Below are positions 49,730 to 58,146 of a DNA stretch of 64,000 nt, piece by piece (the first letter of the stretch is position 1; each line of letters begins with the position of its first letter). The notes below the pieces were generated by a model that did no database searches, was not told the DNA's origin, and saw nothing but the letters and a program-made list of their open reading frames with translations. Origin of the DNA: Aquatica leii (taxonomy: Eukaryota; Arthropoda; Insecta; Coleoptera; Lampyridae); the NCBI GenBank assembly GCA_035610365.1, contig CM069435.1, positions 86,709,389 through 86,773,388 on the forward strand, given 5' to 3'. The position numbers were made by a program, and so were the translations under genes.

Positions 49730-51356
49730 CTGCCCCCTTCTTAGGACTGTTCTGTCCCAGAACAGGAGACTGTATGCGACACCGGTAAAAGGGATCGTGG
49801 CGATAGCGGCAGCTTCCTCCATTTCGGCAACTTCCTTGACCATAAAAGTAACAGTCAATGGACTTTTCCTGACCCAATACTCTCCTCGGTTGGTAACTAC
49901 AGACCAACACTTGAACGCCTGTTCCTCGGAAGACGACCTCCAACATGTTTCGAACTGTCCTCCAATTCAATTGGTCTAAGCCACAACCAAGCTTGGGTAC
50001 TGCCAATTTCTTAACATGATGGAACTCCATTTGTCTCTTGAGACTCCATAATGTTCGCCACAGATCTTTGTATAACGGCTTGACACGTGAGTAGTTCTTG
50101 GTGACCAGATAGAAAACGAAGCGTCCGTCACCACGTAGTCCTAAAACCTTTCCGACTGCCGGTTGCTGTCTTCGTAATTCATCTAGCTGTCCAAACTTCT
50201 TTTTAAACACGACTGCAACCCCTTTGGACATGTCAAGCTCCTCGCTCACGCAATGTGCGATGGCGTAATCTTTTTGTGTCTGGAACAGGTCTTGTTGTTC
50301 CTCGGTAGTAACTCCGAACCTAGCTTTTCCAGAACCTCCGTATAAGTTCATAAACTTTTCGAACTCCATTTCTTCGATTGGATTCCTGGTTCTGCTACTT
50401 ATTACTCTGGTTCGGACCTGAACTTGCGGATTGTGGTTATCGCCAGCAAACGGGGCTAGACGATCGACGTGGACCACTTTTGGCTTGCCTCTGGGCGGTT
50501 TTCGGATGCGGTATATAACGTCGTTAATACGCTGCACGACTTCATAGGGGCCCTCCCATTGCCTTTGCAGCTTCGGCGACAAACCACGTCTCCTTTGAGG
50601 GTTATACAACCAAACCATATCGCCAGGTTGAAACCCACCATTTTGCGCCTTGACGTCATATCTTGTTTTCATCCTGTCGCTGGCAATTTGTGTGTTTTTA
50701 CGAACCTCTTCATGTACTTCGTCTAGCCTCTTTGCCAGCTTGCTGACGTAATCTTCTCCAGCGACTTCTTCTTCCGGTCTTCGTCCAAATTGAAGATCGC
50801 ATGGTAATCTTATCTCACGACCGAGCATGACACAGGATGGTGTTTGGCCTGTGCTTTCGTGAACGGATGATCGGTACGCCATTAAGAAGAGGTGCAAGTA
50901 CTGATCCCAGTCTCTTTGATGTTCGGACACTACCTTGGCTAAGTACTTGCCCATTGTTCGATTCATCCGTTCAACCATGCCATCAGACTGAGGATGGAGA
51001 GGCGTTGTCTTAGTCTTTTTAATTCCTAACAGTCGGCAAACTTCTTGAAACAGCCCAGACTCAAAATTGCGGCCTTGATCGGAGTGTAATTCCAACGGAA
51101 CTCCAAACCGGCAGAAAAACTCCTTTACTAATACGTCTGCGACTGTAGCTGCTTCCTGATTGGGTATGGCGTAAGCCTCCGTCCATTTCGTGAAATAATC
51201 CATCGCCACCAAGATGTATTTATTTCCCGAATCGGATTCTGGGAACGGCCCTGCGATGTCAATCGCTACTCTTTCCAAGGGCTTCCTACGTTGTATTGTT
51301 TCATGGGTGCTTTGCGCTTTCTCGCTGGACCATTTCCTGAAGCGCAGACTATGCAT
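49674..51356 (-). CDS. gypsy integrase with C-terminal TARG1-like macrodomain and CCCH zinc finger
   Basis: 560-codon open frame, numbered from 51356 (the natural protein enters it by read-through from the upstream pol frame). Residues 31-135: integrase core with D33 (AIDIAGP), D93 (HSDQG) and E129 (GMVERMNRT), the D,D(35)E spacing. Residues 265-302: GPY/F module (WEGPYEVV, VVHVDRLAPF). Residues 355-490: macrodomain of the TARG1/OARD1 type, with AHCVSEELDMSKGVAVVFKK, FGQLDELR, GRFVFYLVTKNYSRVKPLY and VPKLGCGLDQLNW. The lysine K420 and aspartate D461 sit where human TARG1 has its catalytic Lys84 and Asp125. Residues 502-520: one CCCH zinc finger, C-x7-C-x5-C-x3-H. The stop lies inside the 3' LTR. 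Family parts known; the combination is what is odd. Confidence 0.93.
   Translation of the reverse strand: MHSLRFRKWSSEKAQSTHETIQRRKPLERVAIDIAGPFPESDSGNKYILVAMDYFTKWTEAYAIPNQEAATVADVLVKEFFCRFGVPLELHSDQGRNFESGLFQEVCRLLGIKKTKTTPLHPQSDGMVERMNRTMGKYLAKVVSEHQRDWDQYLHLFLMAYRSSVHESTGQTPSCVMLGREIRLPCDLQFGRRPEEEVAGEDYVSKLAKRLDEVHEEVRKNTQIASDRMKTRYDVKAQNGGFQPGDMVWLYNPQRRRGLSPKLQRQWEGPYEVVQRINDVIYRIRKPPRGKPKVVHVDRLAPFAGDNHNPQVQVRTRVISSRTRNPIEEMEFEKFMNLYGGSGKARFGVTTEEQQDLFQTQKDYAIAHCVSEELDMSKGVAVVFKKKFGQLDELRRQQPAVGKVLGLRGDGRFVFYLVTKNYSRVKPLYKDLWRTLWSLKRQMEFHHVKKLAVPKLGCGLDQLNWRTVRNMLEVVFRGTGVQVLVCSYQPRRVLGQEKSIDCYFYGQGSCRNGGSCRYRHDPFYRCRIQSPVLGQNSPKKGAVKRPRNYLQMQEPSRTVI
49730..49742 (-). other. polypurine tract
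   Basis: AAGAAGGGGGCAG on the sense strand, directly next to the 3' LTR; primes plus-strand synthesis. Confidence 0.85.
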
Positions 51357-52714
51357 TTACGGCACCATTTCATGACGTCCTCTTTGCAGTTCATCCAGTA
51401 GAATCGTTCTCGCACTTTACCCAACGTCTTCTTAATGCCAAAGTGTCCTCCTGATGTCCCATCGTGGAGATGCTTCAACACTTCTGTCACCCTGCTCTTC
51501 GGCACTACCAGCTGTAGTCTGTTTCCCGTGCCCTCGGCACTTTCTAGGGATCGCTTAAGAAGACCGTCTTCTACTATCAAGGAGTCCCACTGCGCCCAGT
51601 ACGCTTTGATATTTTTGCCCAAAGCACTCACTTCTTCCCAGGTTGGTCGTCGGCCGCTTTCTTTCCAGTCCAGGAGTAGTCTTATTTCAGGATCGTCTTT
51701 TTGTTCGCGACGTAACTGCTCAGGTTCCCACTCATCATCAACCATAGCAGTTCTCCGGAGACATTCGACTTTTTCTTCCAGTCGCGAACAATGGCTGCAG
51801 TCCGCCGGACATGGTCTTCTGGACAAGGCATCAGCGTTTCGATGACTGCTTCCGGCACGGTGTTCTGTGTCATAGTCATACTCTTGCAGTCTCTCGATCC
51901 ATCTTGCCACTTGTCCTTCTGGGTTACGGAACTGCAGAAGCCATTTTAAAGCGGCGTGGTCTGTTCTCAGTAAGAACTTTCGTCCATACAAATACTTGTA
52001 GAAATGTTCGATGGACTTAACGACTGCTAACAGCTCCCTCCTAGTGACGCAATAATTCCTTTCTGGCCTGGACAAAACCTTGCTAAAATACGCGATAACC
52101 TTTTCTTGTCCATCTTGAATCTGCGAAAGGACCGCGCCTATGGCCAGATTGCTTGCGTCGGTATCCAAAACAAACTTTCCATCTTCTCTTGGATAACTCA
52201 AAATCGGCGAAGTGACTAGGGCTTGTTTTAGTTGATTAACAGAACTTTCGCAGTCTTCATTCCATCTAAATTCTGCTTTTTCTTCAGTTAATTTTGTTAA
52301 TGGTTTGGCAATATTGGCAAATCCGGGTACAAATCTTCTATAATAAGTGCACAACCCAAGGAAACTTCGGACCTGATGTTTGTCGATCGGTCTTGGCCAT
52401 GCTTGCACTGCTCGGATTTTGTCTGGGTCAGCCCTTACTCCATCTCTAGATACGACGTGGCCAAGGTATTGGACTTCCTTCTTAAATACGTGGCACTTCT
52501 TTGGGCTCAGTTTGAGGTTAGCCCCACGTAATCGCTGGAACACTTCCTTCAAGTTGTTCAAGTGCTCTTCAAACGACCTTCCAACCACGATCACGTCGTC
52601 CAGGTAAACCAAGCACGTCTTCCAAGACAATCCGCGCAAGATGGTCTCCATCAAACGCTCGAACGTTGCAGGAGCGTTACACAGGCCGAAGGGCATTACA
52701 GTGAACTGCCACAA
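51266..52714 (-). CDS. gypsy pol: RT palm/thumb, RNase H, integrase N-terminus
   Basis: 482 codons, continuing pol in another frame after the one-base break near 52740. RT motifs MPFGLCNAPATFERLM and YLDDVIVVG; RNase H from about residue 180 (VLDTDASNLAIGAVLSQ, TRRELLAVV, YLYGRKFLLRTDHAALKWLL); integrase H2C2 zinc region near residue 430-460 (HLHDG..GHFGIKKTL, CRKCIVCA). The frame ends at 51266 because of a second small break; integrase continues in the next frame. Confidence 0.95.
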   Translation of the reverse strand: MWQFTVMPFGLCNAPATFERLMETILRGLSWKTCLVYLDDVIVVGRSFEEHLNNLKEVFQRLRGANLKLSPKKCHVFKKEVQYLGHVVSRDGVRADPDKIRAVQAWPRPIDKHQVRSFLGLCTYYRRFVPGFANIAKPLTKLTEEKAEFRWNEDCESSVNQLKQALVTSPILSYPREDGKFVLDTDASNLAIGAVLSQIQDGQEKVIAYFSKVLSRPERNYCVTRRELLAVVKSIEHFYKYLYGRKFLLRTDHAALKWLLQFRNPEGQVARWIERLQEYDYDTEHRAGSSHRNADALSRRPCPADCSHCSRLEEKVECLRRTAMVDDEWEPEQLRREQKDDPEIRLLLDWKESGRRPTWEEVSALGKNIKAYWAQWDSLIVEDGLLKRSLESAEGTGNRLQLVVPKSRVTEVLKHLHDGTSGGHFGIKKTLGKVRERFYWMNCKEDVMKWCRKCIVCASGNGPARKRKAPMKQYNVGSPWKE

Positions 52715-53979
52715 ACCAGTTCCGATCGTAAAAGCTGTTTTTCACGATCCTTGGGTTCTAATTCTACCTGCCAGTATCCACTCTTTAAATCTAACGTAGA
52801 AAACCACTGGGATCCTGACAGGGTGTCTAGCGTGTCGTCAATTCTGGGTAAAGGGTAGCTGTCCTTTTTGGTCACGTCGTTTAGCTGCCTGTAGTCTACG
52901 CAAAACCTCGTTGATCCATCCTTCTTCTTCACGAGTACCACTGGGGATGCCCATGGACTACTTGAAGGTTCAATTACGCCTTCTCTTTCCATATCCGTAA
53001 TTATTTGTTCGGCTTCTTCTCTTTTCGCCAAAGGAAGTCTGCGTGGATGTTGTCGTATCGGCCGAGCGTCTCCGGTATTAATTTTATGTTTCACCACGTT
53101 AGTTCTTCCTTTGGAGCCACTCTCCAGCGCGAACACATCTTGGTACTCTTGGATCAACACTTTAACTTTAGCCAGCTGGTCTTGACTGAGGTTTTTGCAT
53201 TTGGTGGTAAGAATGTCCAATAGATGTTGTGGACACTTCTTCGGCGACGTATCTTCGTTCGACTTCACGCATCTCACAATTTGTGATACTGGCGTGCATT
53301 GGCCTACCACGGTCTTCTTTTTCAGCGTTACAGGATCTGAGTTGATGTTTAAGATCCTTACTGGCATCGTCTTCTTTACTCGTACTAAGGTTCTGGCAAC
53401 GAGTAGTCCCTTTTCAACTAAGCCGCCCTCCATTGGTTCAATCGCGCGTATGTAGCCTTCCCGCAGATTTCCATCCAGGCGTGCCATCACCACACTTTCC
53501 GTCCTTGCAGGCAGAATCACGTCTTCACTCAACAAGACTCGCACGGCTGCCTTCTCTGACGAATGAAAAGGAATTTCTTCATTGTCGATCTTCAGGACAT
53601 CGTTCTTCATATCCAAATGGAACCCATACTTCTTTATCACGTCCATTCCCAGGATAACTTCTTCCGTGATGTCGGCTACCAGTACTTGATGGTCGAGTAC
53701 TCTATTTTCCAAACCAATGGTTACTTTGACTTGTCCGTGAGTAGGTATTTCGTCGCCCGTCGCTGTTCGAAGTCGTGCTGTTACTGGTGATGTCTTCTCG
53801 TTTTTCAATAACATGTCAGGACGAATGATGGTCTTCGTCGCTCCCGTGTCAACCAGTAACTGGACGCTTCTCCCATTGATCTTGCCATCGAGATAAATGC
53901 TATGCAATTGCTCCCTAGGCGATGCCGTTTGAATGGTAATCTCCGGGGCATGGCTCGTTGAGGTCGACTTTCGCCCCAT
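52696..53979 (-). CDS. gypsy pol: protease and RT fingers/palm
   Basis: 427 codons. Aspartic protease with LLVDTGATKTII (DTG) at about residue 41 and VILGMDVI downstream; RT starts with HPRRLPLAKREEAEQIITDM and includes DYRQLNDVTKKDSYPLPRID and [15 protein letters not shown]. Overlaps gag by 65 nt in another frame. RT breaks after EPKDREKQ at about 52740, where a run of A on the sense strand appears one base short. Confidence 0.95.
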   Translation of the reverse strand: MGRKSTSTSHAPEITIQTASPREQLHSIYLDGKINGRSVQLLVDTGATKTIIRPDMLLKNEKTSPVTARLRTATGDEIPTHGQVKVTIGLENRVLDHQVLVADITEEVILGMDVIKKYGFHLDMKNDVLKIDNEEIPFHSSEKAAVRVLLSEDVILPARTESVVMARLDGNLREGYIRAIEPMEGGLVEKGLLVARTLVRVKKTMPVRILNINSDPVTLKKKTVVGQCTPVSQIVRCVKSNEDTSPKKCPQHLLDILTTKCKNLSQDQLAKVKVLIQEYQDVFALESGSKGRTNVVKHKINTGDARPIRQHPRRLPLAKREEAEQIITDMEREGVIEPSSSPWASPVVLVKKKDGSTRFCVDYRQLNDVTKKDSYPLPRIDDTLDTLSGSQWFSTLDLKSGYWQVELEPKDREKQLLRSELVCGSSL

Positions 53980-55195
53980 TCGGTCGACCTGTTCTAGTTT
54001 TCCGGACGCTCTTCTGGTCTTCTTTTGGGCTTAGTACAGCGTCGTCGTACGTGGCCCACTTCCAGCAGTTCCAGCACGTCACTTCTCTTCCTCGAGCTAC
54101 TTGTTCCCGAAATACACGTCGCACTATGTCTTCAATGCTTTCTTCTGAGTTCGAAGGTATTTCTGTAGCACAACGGAGCTTATGGCTGCTTCGGTGCGAC
54201 GCTTGTTTTGCCGCCTCGAACTCCAAAGCATGGGTTAAAGCGTCATCCAACGTCTTCGGTCGTGCTAACCGTAGAGTCTGCTGAGCTTCGTTGTCTCGGA
54301 GGCCGTCTACGAAGGTTTGAATAGCCAACTGCTCCAAGAAAGTATCTGGTGCTGTAGGATACGCAAGCCGTGTTAATCTGGCGATGTCAGCCTCAAACTC
54401 TTGAAGACTTTCGGCAGCTTTTTGAACCCGACTTGTAATTTGAGCTTGATAGACTTGTTGAAGATGGGCATCTCCATATCTCATTTCTAATCGTGAAGTT
54501 AAGAGTTCGTAATTTTCTTGCAGGTGGTCCGGAACAGTTTGTAAAATTCCAAGCGCTTCTCCACGTAAGGACACTATTAAAGACGTCGCTTTCTGCTTGT
54601 TGCTCCAACCATTAGCTGTAGCTGCGGCTTCAAACTGCTTGTGGTAGGTTGACCATGGAACTTTACCATCAAAATTCGGTGGTACAACTTTGAACTTGTG
54701 GGTGGTTTCTTCCCGACGGTCCATTATTAAATCTTCACTCGTGACACTTCCTTCACCATGGTAATTCATTTGGTTCATTCTTTCTTCGAGCAGTTTCATT
54801 CTGTCTTCTAATTTGTCCTCTATTGCTTCTATTTTCTCATTCACAGATTCGCAAATTTCTTCTTTCAAATTTAGCATATCTGCTTGGGTTTCCTCTTGCG
54901 CAATTTTGATTTGATTTCCTACACTAACCTGTATTTGTTCCTCAATAGTCTTTATTTGATTTTCCATGCTCGCTCTTATTTCTTCTTTTAAACTTCTAGC
55001 ATTTTCTTCCATTTTTCTAGAATTTTCTTCCATCTTCTGTGAATTTTCGAAGAGTTTTTCTTCCATTTTTCGTGAACTTTCCGACAGTTTTTCTTCAATT
55101 TTCTGTGAATTTTCGCCCATTTTTCTATTCATCGATTCGAGAATTTCAATTATTTTTGAATCCATTTTAACTGCTTGCAAACGCGTCACCGGCAT
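53915..55195 (-). CDS. gypsy gag
   Basis: 426 codons. ATG at 55195 (MPVTRLQAVKMDSKIIEI). An N-terminal coiled coil with repeated KMEE/SRKMEENS words, then a retrotransposon gag capsid region (FKVVPPNFDGKVPWSTYHKQ, WSNKQKATSLIVSLRGEALG, QEFEADIARLTRLAYPTAPD). Near the end, CWNCWKW looks like half of a CCHC zinc knuckle, but the rest is not recognisable. Overlap of 65 nt with pol suggests a programmed frameshift or a small break. Confidence 0.92.
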   Translation of the reverse strand: MPVTRLQAVKMDSKIIEILESMNRKMGENSQKIEEKLSESSRKMEEKLFENSQKMEENSRKMEENARSLKEEIRASMENQIKTIEEQIQVSVGNQIKIAQEETQADMLNLKEEICESVNEKIEAIEDKLEDRMKLLEERMNQMNYHGEGSVTSEDLIMDRREETTHKFKVVPPNFDGKVPWSTYHKQFEAAATANGWSNKQKATSLIVSLRGEALGILQTVPDHLQENYELLTSRLEMRYGDAHLQQVYQAQITSRVQKAAESLQEFEADIARLTRLAYPTAPDTFLEQLAIQTFVDGLRDNEAQQTLRLARPKTLDDALTHALEFEAAKQASHRSSHKLRCATEIPSNSEESIEDIVRRVFREQVARGREVTCWNCWKWATYDDAVLSPKEDQKSVRKTRTGRPNGAKVDLNEPCPGDYHSNGIA

Positions 55196-55498
55196 AAATT
55201 TAAATATAACACGAATATAAAGTTTTTAAATACACTACTTTTTAAAATGCAGTTTTTGTATAACACAAAATTTAATAACTATCCACTTATTAATATTAAA
55301 CCACTAGTGTTCGGAAACGAATTTAATCGCGATCACGCACTTGTTAAAAGAAAAAGTTTAATAAACACTATTTTATACTTTAAAAATAAACACGCGTATC
55401 GCGCAAACTTAAAAGTTATTTATGCAATGTTTTTATTACGGGTGCGATATCAAATAACTTAATGGTATTCACACTAAAAATCGCGAACGGTTTGATAC

Positions 55499-55516
55499 CT
55501 CAACACCTGACGCCAC
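55499..55516 (-). other. primer-binding site
   Basis: The sense strand reads GTGGCGTCAGGTGTTGAG just inside the 5' LTR; TGG at position 2 pairs with the CCA end of a tRNA. Which tRNA was not determined. Confidence 0.65.
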
Positions 55517-55973
55517 TGTTACGTATCTATTTATTAAAAAAACTAATTTATTTAAACGATTAAAAACTACGTTTACTTATTCTAGAAATATATACACTTT
55601 TAAATTAACCGAGCTAATTAAATCTAATAATAATATTTAAGAAAAACACTTACACTATAATTTATATCACTTAAGATAAGATAACGTTCTCGGATTTCAC
55701 ACTTGTTTACACTAATTATCACATACACGATTATTCTCGATTTATTTATGTAGACAAACACGTGCTAACGATACGTATTTATTTCAACTTGATAATCTTC
55801 AATACAGCTGCATTCGCGTTTCGACAATAACTGACCTACAATTTCCATCTTCGGCTTTTATAGACATCGGCGAATTCTTCTCGATCGTTCCTCACTTTTC
55901 GCTATATCTTCTAGAAACTAGATAACAGTTCTAGAAGGTTCTTGCATTTGCAAGTAATTTCTCGGACGTTTCA
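55517..55973 (-). repeat. 5' LTR of young gypsy element
   Basis: 457 bp, near-identical to the other LTR. Holds the promoter for the element on the minus strand. Confidence 0.96.
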
Positions 55974-56050
55974 ATATTTTACAAATGTTTATATTAATGT
56001 ATGAAACATGTATAATCAACGTTTTTTTTTTAAATATTGCAATATGCTTA

Positions 56051-56236
56051 AGGGCAGTTCTACAATAATGGTATAAATATAAGTTTAGTTATACTTGCTT
56101 TAATTTTAAAATACTGAGACATTTTCTGTTAGTTTTATTTATATTAACCAATGACACAGCCAGTAATAACAGTATTTTACAGTCAAACTACGTATAACTT
56201 AACTGGCATTTATACCATTATTATAGAACCAGCCCT
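56051..56236. mobile_element. MITE with about 44-bp inverted repeats
   Basis: AGGGCAGTTCTACAATAATG then GTATAAAT at 56051 is matched by ATTTATACCATTATTATAGA then ACCAGCCCT ending at 56236. 186 bp, no coding capacity. TTAA on the left and CTAA on the right edge suggest a TTAA-type target, but this is not proven. Confidence 0.85.
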
Positions 56237-56429
56237 AAAATGCTTACAAAAGATAGATAATACAATCTTTGTATACTCAAAATACTTCAATTTCATGTGG
56301 CTGCAAATGAATTTGGTGCCTATAACAAAAATTAACACATTAACATAAAAGTAAAACAAACATTAATCATGTAATAACTTTATATTAATTGAAATAATAA
56401 TAATCCTCACAAAAGTTTCCAATTAATCA

Positions 56430-56590
56430 AACGTTTTTCTATTTTATGGATAGGATCTTTCGGAGTGGAGGAACGGCAACAATAAAAATAACTTTTATCT
56501 GTTGTTAAGGCCTGAACAATAAAGGTTGTTTTTATTGTTGCCGTTCTTCCCCACCGAAAGATCCTATTCATAAAATAAGAAAACTTTTGA
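56430..56590. mobile_element. foldback element, about 160 bp
   Basis: ATTTTATGGATAGGATCTTT then CGGAGTGGAGGAACGGCAAC, AATAAAAATAAC pairs with GTTGTTTTTATTGTTGCCGT then TCTTCCCCACCGAAAGATCC, TATTCATAAAAT. Arms over 50 bp with few mismatches and a loop of about 35 nt. No flank duplicates checked. Confidence 0.9.
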
Positions 56591-56829
56591 CTAATTATGC
56601 ATGTACCTCTTCGTGTAAAAACGAGAACCAGAACAACTAACAATCCAAGCTTTTATAACTTTGTACACACAAAATAATGCTGCATCAATATCAGAAAAAA
56701 TTACATACCAAGATTAATTGGTTATGGTGCATGTTCAAATCTCCCATTTGGCCAACATTATAAATATTTGATAACCTTAAAACATCACAAAGAATGGAAA
56801 TCATGAAGTACATAAAATGAACGTTTTAG

Positions 56830-58013
56830 TGTTTAGTATTTGCTTTAGTCCAGTTGTAGAGTTGGCGAGGAGTCATAATCTGGTCACTGTATACCATTCC
56901 CAGACTTGCTTGTGTTGCTAAACGTTTAACCGAACTCCCTACTTCATGACATGCATTTTTTCTATGTGAAGATGGAAAAAAATTCCATTCTACTTTTACA
57001 GAAAAGTCTGAAATGTGACGACAGAGGTTAAGAAATTGTGATTTAATCTTATATTATGATACTGTACCATCAGAAAAATAATGAATATTTTCAAGGTCAT
57101 TTGGTAGTTCTTGCTTTAGGAAGTTTATCATGAGTCTCTGGAACAAATGCACAGCCACTGTATCGTCAGCCATGCAATCAGAAATTATCACTAAGCTCAA
57201 GTGCTGCAACTTGTTTTTTTCATTGTAGTAAATGACGAAAGGATGTATCGTTGCTTGAGCATTGTTCCAGTGAACGCCTTGCGCAGCATCTTGGAGGACA
57301 AAAGAATAAGTTTCAGCAAAGTGGCACAGAAAAATGCATTCATTTTGGGGAAGATTTTCTTTCACATAAAAGAATGTTTCAATAGTTTAGGCAAACTGTC
57401 AAACAAAAAGTTCAAGAAATCTTCTGTGGATTTGGTAATGGTTTCAAGTACACACTTATTGTCAATCTACAACCACTTTTTGAATGTCACATGTTTGATG
57501 CTATTTTGTTCAAATGCATCTTCAAATAGAGCCTTAAGGTCATTAATATCTAGACATTCTGTACATTGTCTGAAATAACATTTGTCTGTAAGACTTTCAC
57601 AAACCAGCAGCAGATCCTGAAAGGGCACAGTGCTTTGGACGAAGTTTACAGAACTTAGAAAACCTTATTTTCTGTTCAGGATGACGTTCTTTGAAGAGGA
57701 CAAAACATTCTCTTACTGTATTCAAAATCAGAATTTTTTTTAAATGAACACGTTTGCTATCTACTTTAACAGAAACAAAATCCTTCTTACCTGATGGCAT
57801 CTGCCGACTCACCTCATCAGTCTCATAAAATTTGAGCACTATGTGTACTGTTTCTGAGCTCAGTGTTTTTTCAGGTTTCGGATCCGAAGAACACATTACA
57901 CCTTTCTCTTTAACAAGATTTTTAGCTTTTCTTGCGATAAAGTTAGTTACTCCAAATTCAGTCTGAACTTGTTTCAAGGTCCAGCTTTTCGGAAGAGTTG
58001 TCAAAATTTGCAT
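56830..58013 (-). pseudogene. broken transposase-like gene, C-terminal part
   Basis: Frames 58013-57597, 57365-57054 and about 57010-56815 form one colinear protein with two or more breaks: TLPKSWTLKQVQTEFGVTNF at the start, ECFVLFKERHPEQKIRFSKF, FMKENLPQNECIFLCHFAET with VLQDAAQGVHWNN, HYFSDG, then WNFFPSSHRKNACHEVGSSV and TPRQLYNW. This wording is that of a widespread insect transposon-borne protein, normally unnamed in genomes; I do not know its superfamily. Its N-terminal cysteine-rich part is at 59230-59530. Confidence 0.7.
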
Positions 58014-58146
58014 TTGTGAACTTTTGTTTTTCGTACTACTGAATTTTTCTTTTAATTAACTGATTTTCTCACTGTCATAGTTAGGCTGGACTAGATTTTT
58101 TGGGCTTAAACAAAGTATTTTCGTTCTGAATGCTTCTGTAACTTTT

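Larger units (their letters stand above)
49273..55973 (-). mobile_element. young Ty3/gypsy retrotransposon with macrodomain and CCCH finger
   Basis: 6.7-kb element on the minus strand. LTRs 49273-49729 (3') and 55517-55973 (5'), 457 bp each, TG...CA on the sense strand, with one difference that I can see (TTCACC versus TTAACC near 49368/55612). The 4-bp target site ATAT is repeated at 49269-49272 and 55974-55977. Order on the sense strand: 5' LTR, primer-binding site, gag, protease, RT, RNase H, integrase with GPY/F region, macrodomain, CCCH finger, 3' LTR. No envelope gene. Coding is open except for a gag-pol frame change (possibly programmed) and two one-base breaks in pol. Confidence 0.96.

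Noticed and set aside
49273..55973. Envelope gene in the gypsy element
   Set aside because: The space after integrase is filled by the macrodomain and CCCH finger; no signal peptide, membrane helix or fusion-type segment is visible.
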